Of a stretch of 64,000 nt of DNA, positions 59,817-64,000 are shown piece by piece (position 1 is the stretch's first letter; each line of letters opens with the position of its first letter). Source of the DNA: Methylotenera sp. GTDB lineage: Bacteria; Pseudomonadota; Gammaproteobacteria; Burkholderiales; Methylophilaceae. The stretch spans positions 62,001-126,000 of the forward strand of contig NZ_JAQSDC010000004.1 of NCBI RefSeq assembly GCF_029945705.1, given 5' to 3'. The notes beneath the pieces were generated by a model that was not told the DNA's origin, searched no databases, and saw only the letters and a program-made list of their open reading frames with translations. The position numbers and the translations under genes were made by a program.

Positions 59817-59834
59817 TAGTAAAAGAACGCAATC

Positions 59835-59986
59835 TGGACTTCACCCGCTTTAGTAGACGTTTATTGACTTCCACTTTGTAACTTTTCAAACGCTAGCGGA
59901 CTCATCTGATCAAGATGACTGTGCCGACGTTTTCTATTGTAAAACACTTCGATGTATTCAAATATCTCTGATTTAGCTTCCTCTCT
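59835..59986 (-). mobile_element. IS3-family remnant (right end and OrfB C-terminus)
   Basis: The frame ending at 59861 finishes with [20 protein letters not shown] then MSPLAFEKL, the invariant C-terminus of IS3-family OrfB transposases. About 25 bp further lies TGGACTTCACCCGCTTTAG, which looks like the element's terminal repeat. The rest of the transposase, with the catalytic DDE region, is gone. Confidence 0.7.
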
Positions 59987-60241
59987 TGCTAAACGCTGTG
60001 CCATTTTAATGGTCGCCGCATCAAAATGATCGATTGGCGTGTCTGCATTTGAAATCTGCTTATACTTTGCGTAAGCATCTTCAAAAGAGGAGTTTTGAAT
60101 ATAAGCGATTAGTTGTGTGTACCTATCTCGTTGTTGAGTATCTTTGCTTGATGTTCTTTCACAATAAATATTCTCAAGATGCATCGCCATCGACGCAACA
60201 AATTCGAGTTGCATACTATTCTCAATATTAACGACACTCAT
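59861..60241 (-). pseudogene. chimeric ORF: unknown N-terminus fused to IS3 OrfB tail
   Basis: A 126-codon frame from ATG 60241. Residues 1 to about 85 ([50 protein letters not shown]) match nothing I know. From residue 86 on it is the OrfB C-terminus of an IS3 element. The junction suggests that deletion between an IS copy and a resident gene fused the two in frame. Whether the product is made is unknown. It starts 11 bp after the LON-domain gene. Confidence 0.5.
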
Positions 60242-60251
60242 AGATTCGAAT

Positions 60252-60866
60252 CTATCTTAATTGATTTGCATATAAAATATCGTTAATCAACTCTAGTCTT
60301 AGTATTGGGCTATCCATTTGCATTAGTCTGTGTTTATTCAATAGTGGTAAATCCAACAACTCTACCCATCGATTTGAAACCCATGTGGCATTATCAAAGT
60401 CATACGGTTCAGCTATTGGCAAATTCTTCAAATCAGAATCTTGATCAGTTAATGTGCTTAATAGTTGCTTCAATACTTGTTGCGTGGGCATTAAATCTTC
60501 TGGAATGGGCATCGATAAATCATTTGGTATATCCTGCACTTGACCAATTACTAAGCCATCAGCTTGTTGTGCAAACGATTCAATTTTGATTCGCTGTTGG
60601 CCGATACAAGTGATCATCATTAAACCCACAGTAGTGACATCGGCTTCAGCAATTTTTACAACGGTTCCAACATTAGCAAATGGAAAGCTGCCTTCTGGAT
60701 CCGTGTCACCCTCTGGCAATATGGTAACGATAGCAAATGAAGAATTATTCCTCATGCAATTACGCACCATATCAAGGTAGCGAGCCTCAAATATTCTAAG
60801 CGGCAATCGCCCTCCAGGGCATACTACCAATTCTAGTGGGAAGAGTGGTATTGGGTAAATTTCCAT
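60252..60866 (-). CDS. LON substrate-binding-domain protein
   Basis: Protein of 204 residues consisting of the Lon N-terminal (PUA-like) domain plus a helical tail, without AAA or protease domains. It begins [20 protein letters not shown], then [20 protein letters not shown], and continues [20 protein letters not shown], all typical of PF02190. Such single-domain proteins are common and uncharacterised. It lies 5 bp after the exonuclease/GIY-YIG gene, so they are probably co-transcribed. Confidence 0.9.
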   Translation of the reverse strand: MEIYPIPLFPLELVVCPGGRLPLRIFEARYLDMVRNCMRNNSSFAIVTILPEGDTDPEGSFPFANVGTVVKIAEADVTTVGLMMITCIGQQRIKIESFAQQADGLVIGQVQDIPNDLSMPIPEDLMPTQQVLKQLLSTLTDQDSDLKNLPIAEPYDFDNATWVSNRWVELLDLPLLNKHRLMQMDSPILRLELINDILYANQLR

Positions 60867-60871
60867 GATGC

Positions 60872-62287
60872 TTAAATAAACGCTAAATCGGATTTATCAA
60901 ACTCAACTACATTACGCGTATTGCTCAAAGCTTTACCAATTAACCTATAAATATCTAAATCAAATTTCAAACTGTATTTAGTGTTCACAGTTTCAGTTAA
61001 ATCCACGTCGGAATCAACTGTGTCTAAGTAACACCAATTTTCAAATAAATGCATTTCAGTTTTGTTGGTATCTGGGTTTAGTTCTTTAATTCCCACTTTA
61101 CCTGCATATGGCCATGCTTTAAGTTTATATGAAGCAAGCGACATTTTGAGTCTTAAGTGATGTAACTCGTGCTTTTCTTGACCTACGCAGACGCCACTAC
61201 ATTTACCTACTTGATGGGCGAAGCATTTACCAATCCCTTTTTCAATGCCTAAAAGTTTTAAACATATTTTGTATTCGTCCGCTAATTTATGAATTAAATC
61301 TTTTGCACCTTTCTTAGTTTTGAATATGCCATACATGTAATCTAAACTTTCTGGATCAAGATCTTCGATATTCACAATACGCAACCACGGCAAGTCATTC
61401 ATTTGATTGGATAGACGTAGGGCATATAACTTGGTCACATTACGTAAAAGACGGTTATAGCTAGGTTGCATCTGTTTAACTAACTTTGCCTCTAATAACA
61501 AAGCACCTAGTTCACCGGCAGTTTCTCTGTACTCAATACGCCGAACCTTTTGCGATATCTCCATTTCAGCAACAGTTTTATAGTCTGATGCGAAATGATT
61601 TAACACTCTGGTTTTTAGCTTAATGCTTTTACCAATATATAGCGGTAAATCGCCGTCATCGTAAAAGATATAAACTCCGGGTACATCTTGGATTTTTTGT
61701 ATGATTGTGTGATCCAGCCAGGAGGGTAATGTTGGGCCTTTTAGTAGATAGTTGATGGCATCCAAAACCTTTACGGAACCTAAATCCTTTTTTGCGGCTT
61801 CCAAAAAATCCAGCATCAGTTGAGTATCACCCATACCACGGTGACGGTCATTTGCATGAAGATTGAACCGACGCATAATTGCATCTAAAGAATGGCCTGT
61901 CACATGGGGATATAAGCGTCTGGACAGCTTAACTGTGCATAGCGTTTGTAGCCTTAAAGTACCGCCCAAACGTTTAAATTCAGCTTTTAAAAAGCCATAA
62001 TCAAATCGACAGTTATGTGCGGTAAGTACCATACCCTCAAGATGGCTAAATAAATCACCCGCAATTTCTTTAAAGGTTGGTGCGTGCTGCACCATGTCAT
62101 TAGTGATACCAGTTAATCCCGTAATTTGACGTGGAATGGGTGTCTCTGGGTTGATTAAAGACTCCCAGACTACCGTTTTCTCACCACCCTCAATTTTAAT
62201 CAAAGCAACTTCAGTAATGCGGTCAAACAGAGGTGTACCCCCTGTAGTTTCAATATCTAAAAAAACTAAGTCTGGTAGCCAATACAT
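60872..62287 (-). CDS. DnaQ-like exonuclease fused to a UvrC-type GIY-YIG domain
   Basis: Protein of 471 residues. The N-terminal 3'-5' exonuclease has ExoI DIETTGGTPLFDRITEVA, ExoII HNCRFDYGFL and ExoIII RHRGMGDTQLMLDF (DEDDh type). A GIY-YIG nuclease follows (VPGVYIFYDDGDLPLYIGKS, then IKLKTRVLNHF), with the Cho/UvrC-like AHQVGKCSGVCVGQEK later. This fusion is known in proteobacteria as an epsilon-like/Cho-like nuclease and presumably serves in excision repair. It is the first gene of a pair with the LON-domain gene; its upstream region was hit by the IS1595-type element. Confidence 0.9.
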   Translation of the reverse strand: MYWLPDLVFLDIETTGGTPLFDRITEVALIKIEGGEKTVVWESLINPETPIPRQITGLTGITNDMVQHAPTFKEIAGDLFSHLEGMVLTAHNCRFDYGFLKAEFKRLGGTLRLQTLCTVKLSRRLYPHVTGHSLDAIMRRFNLHANDRHRGMGDTQLMLDFLEAAKKDLGSVKVLDAINYLLKGPTLPSWLDHTIIQKIQDVPGVYIFYDDGDLPLYIGKSIKLKTRVLNHFASDYKTVAEMEISQKVRRIEYRETAGELGALLLEAKLVKQMQPSYNRLLRNVTKLYALRLSNQMNDLPWLRIVNIEDLDPESLDYMYGIFKTKKGAKDLIHKLADEYKICLKLLGIEKGIGKCFAHQVGKCSGVCVGQEKHELHHLRLKMSLASYKLKAWPYAGKVGIKELNPDTNKTEMHLFENWCYLDTVDSDVDLTETVNTKYSLKFDLDIYRLIGKALSNTRNVVEFDKSDLAFI

Positions 62288-62329
62288 TTGGTTTAATGCG
62301 TCCTAAAGCTTGAGATTAATTATCTTCTA

Positions 62330-63043
62330 GGGGCTGTCCTAGATAACTAGCCCATATGTTGTTTAACCCATTGTTTTATTTGTAATAGCTGCACTTGTGG
62401 TGTTGGGTTATTAAAACGCCACTCGCACTCCTTTAAAAACAGCACGAAATTAGCCTTTGGCACACCGTTAAATTTACGCATCTGACGCTTCGCTTGATTC
62501 CAAAAATTCTCTATACCATTGATGTGATTTTGTTTGTCAGCAAACAGTTTCGAGTGGTTAATTCGATAGTGCTTGAAATCAGAAACATCCAACACATTAT
62601 AGCCACGCCAACTATCAGAATACACGATACTGTCTGGTATCACTTTGTTGGCAATAATGGGCATCAATTTTTGACTACTAGCATCAGTAATAATCTTGGT
62701 ATAGACCTTGCCACCGCGCTTTAGCAGGCCAAACACGGGACTTTACCTGCTGACCCTCGACCGCGTTTTCCTTTGCGTGTACCACCAAAATAACTTTCAT
62801 CTACTTCTATTTCACCCGTAAAAACTTCGTGTGATTCCTGCTCTAATTCATACGCAATAATCTCACGTAGCCTTTGAAAATAGTAGGCCGCCGTATTGCG
62901 ATTAACACCTATCAAATCAGCAGCACATCTAGCCGTTGTTCCAGCAACAAAATGCTCTATTAGTTTGCTTTGTTTAGCTGAACTTAATCTGCTCTTTCTC
63001 ATGCCGTCCTTATAACATTTTATGTGTTATCTAGGACAGCCCC
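62330..63043 (-). mobile_element. IS1595-family insertion sequence, 714 bp
   Basis: The element is bounded by perfect 18-bp inverted repeats GGGGCTGTCCTAGATAAC (62330-62347 and, inverted, 63026-63043). An 8-bp target duplication ATCTTCTA flanks it (62322-62329 and 63044-63051), so the boundaries are certain. It carries one transposase gene on the minus strand, interrupted by a frameshift. Intact ends and duplication indicate a recent insertion. Confidence 0.95.
62347..63002 (-). pseudogene. IS1595-type transposase, frameshifted
   Basis: The 5' frame (from ATG 63002) has a helix-turn-helix (AADLIGVNRNTAAYYFQRLR) and the start of the DDE domain EVDESYFGGTRKGKRGRGSA, reaching GKVP before shifting. 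The other frame resumes VFGLLKRGGKVYTKII, VYSDSWRGYNVLD and NHINGIENFWNQAKRQMRKF, the rest of the catalytic core. The joint near 62735 (GTCCCGTGTTT) lacks one base compared with the expected reading. All DDE residues are present across the two frames. No slippery sequence is obvious, so it is treated as inactivated. Confidence 0.85.
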
Positions 63044-63061
63044 ATCTTCTATTAAAAAGGG

Positions 63062-63275
63062 TTAATTCGGTCTAATGACTTCAAATTTTGGATGATGTGG
63101 AATCAAAATATATTGACTCTTTTCTTTACCAAGCTCTTTGATAGTCACTTCATTTGAGCCCTCCAAACTGCAATGATTATATTGCCGACGCGTGCATCGG
63201 TTATCTTCTCATACACCGTACAATCACCATTTAAGATGCCTCTATCCACCATTGAGTTCCATATGACTTGTCACA
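63062..63275 (-). pseudogene. UmuD/LexA-type peptidase gene remnant
   Basis: On the minus strand one frame reads SMVDRGILNGDCTVYEK and VGNIIIAV, the S24 peptidase segment around the catalytic Ser. A frameshift follows, then GSNEVTIKELGKEKSQYILI, ending FEVIRPN and stop at 63062. The order and motifs (SM..GI..GD, then V-x-IK with the Lys) are those of UmuD or LexA. The N-terminus and correct frame are lost, and the IS1595-type element lies right behind it. No umuC is in the window. Confidence 0.65.
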
Positions 63276-63320
63276 TTCTGGCGATTGATGGCTTTAAATG
63301 ACTGCTTTCGATTAAAAGCG

Positions 63321-63989
63321 CTAGTCAACTTCTACCATTAACTCATTGCGCCTTAAGAAGGGAAGAGTCCAAGGTGGATTGTACCTAGCGAGTTCTGGAT
63401 TACTCAGTGCATTAAAGTTTTTGTGTGTGATCCATCGATTTAGCTCTGCTTGTTTTACAGTCATTTTTTCTTGACCAACTAACCCAGTAAACCTAATTAC
63501 AGCAAATTTTTGTCCTGGTATTCCTCTGATGATTACTAGTGGATTATTAGGTTTGGGCAACGTTTGTAACGTATATTGGCTAGGCATTACAAAATAAACT
63601 CTCCAGCCACTATTAGATTGTTGCAACCCCACAGGGGCGGTCATAGAAATTTTCTCAGCCGATGCTTTAACAGCGACTGGCGCAGTCATATTGATTTTTT
63701 CACTTTTACCAGATTGTGCTCTATTGTTTCCAAAGATATAGTCAGCAATCAGCTTAAATCCTTTACTAGATGCATCATTCATGTCGCCATCTACAAAGAC
63801 CTCAGCAATTATCTTAGGCTCATAAGCTCTAAGTTCAAAAGCCTCTTCTTTTTCTAAGAGTGTGAATTTTGGTTCTTCAATAGCCATAGCAGTATTTGAG
63901 AACATAAATAAAATGGAAATCCATAGTATCATTTTTGCATAACATAACTGTTGAAGTCGATTTAAGATTTGCTGAGATATTGCCATCAT
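63321..63989 (-). CDS. SOUL family heme-binding protein
   Basis: Protein of 222 residues with an N-terminal signal segment ending SNTAMA. The SOUL/HEBP domain has EAFELRAYEPKIIAEVFVDG, SKGFKLIADYIFGNN, KINMTAPVAV and KISMTAPVGLQ (a repeated 'MTAPV'), then FVMPSQYTLQTLPKPNNP, all family hallmarks. It is probably periplasmic. Bacterial members bind heme, but physiological roles are poorly defined. The start ATG 63989 is immediately followed by a second ATG. The gene is complete, ending 11 bp inside the window edge. Confidence 0.9.
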   Translation of the reverse strand: MMAISQQILNRLQQLCYAKMILWISILFMFSNTAMAIEEPKFTLLEKEEAFELRAYEPKIIAEVFVDGDMNDASSKGFKLIADYIFGNNRAQSGKSEKINMTAPVAVKASAEKISMTAPVGLQQSNSGWRVYFVMPSQYTLQTLPKPNNPLVIIRGIPGQKFAVIRFTGLVGQEKMTVKQAELNRWITHKNFNALSNPELARYNPPWTLPFLRRNELMVEVD

Positions 63990-64000
63990 GCTATTTACTC

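Noticed and set aside
62720-62745. Programmed frameshift in the IS1595 transposase
   Set aside because: No A6G/A7-like slippery run or pseudoknot is seen at the joint, and this family normally has a single frame.

Overview
The window looks like a chromosome segment of a methylotrophic betaproteobacterium of the Methylophilaceae (Methylotenera-like). The pointers are a pqqA gene for the methanol-dehydrogenase cofactor PQQ, a typical betaproteobacterial housekeeping block (lolB, ispE, tRNA-Gln, prs, rplY, pth, ychF), rpoH behind a CIRCE element, and fairly AT-rich DNA. The assignment rests on gene content read by eye, not on a database search.

Layout. 1-6.2 kb: an OmpR-type response regulator (cut by the window edge), an EF-hand protein, a FemAB/GNAT-like protein, an SDR, a MORN-repeat protein, a tiny DUF2256 zinc-ribbon gene overlapping an FeS-type photolyase, and a stand-alone pqqA with its own terminator. 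6.4-21.4 kb, all minus strand: an exopolysaccharide cluster of the Wzx/Wzy type (Wzy-like polymerase, Wzz/Wzc-like protein with a ruined Walker A, secreted glycoside hydrolase, Wza-like export lipoprotein, four glycosyltransferases, Wzx-like flippase, and two paralogous pairs of hexapeptide acyltransferases). No priming glycosyltransferase is visible. 21.7-27.6 kb, plus strand and divergent from it: carrier protein, acyl-CoA dehydrogenase, SerRS-like amino acid:[carrier protein] ligase, DUF1839 protein and a GH2 hydrolase. This aminoacyl-carrier pathway has no known product and is the best candidate here for an undescribed system.

27.9-36.8 kb is a defence island ending at the 3' side of tRNA-Met. 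It holds an AbiEi/AbiEii pair behind two perfect 19-bp palindromes, and a type I restriction-modification system (hsdM, hsdS, an AlbA/HATPase protein, a repeat array, hsdR). 36.8-45.6 kb is the housekeeping block, with an alpha-carbonic anhydrase fused to an adhesin-E-like domain inserted between ispE and lolB. 45.9-51.0 kb carries a Gld-like ABC exporter operon ending in mutM. 51.0-54.4 kb is DUF971-ubiE-ubiJ-ubiB (ubiquinone synthesis). 54.6-57.5 kb has a dynamin-like GTPase convergent with rpoH.

57.6-63.3 kb is a second accessory zone, now decaying: a DUF6088/AbiEi antitoxin gene with a frameshifted and truncated toxin partner, a RhuM gene, an IS3 end fused to another ORF, an intact-ended IS1595-type element with 8-bp target duplications but a frameshifted transposase, and a UmuD/LexA-type gene remnant. 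Between these sit apparently intact LON-domain and exonuclease/GIY-YIG genes. The window closes with a SOUL heme-binding protein gene.
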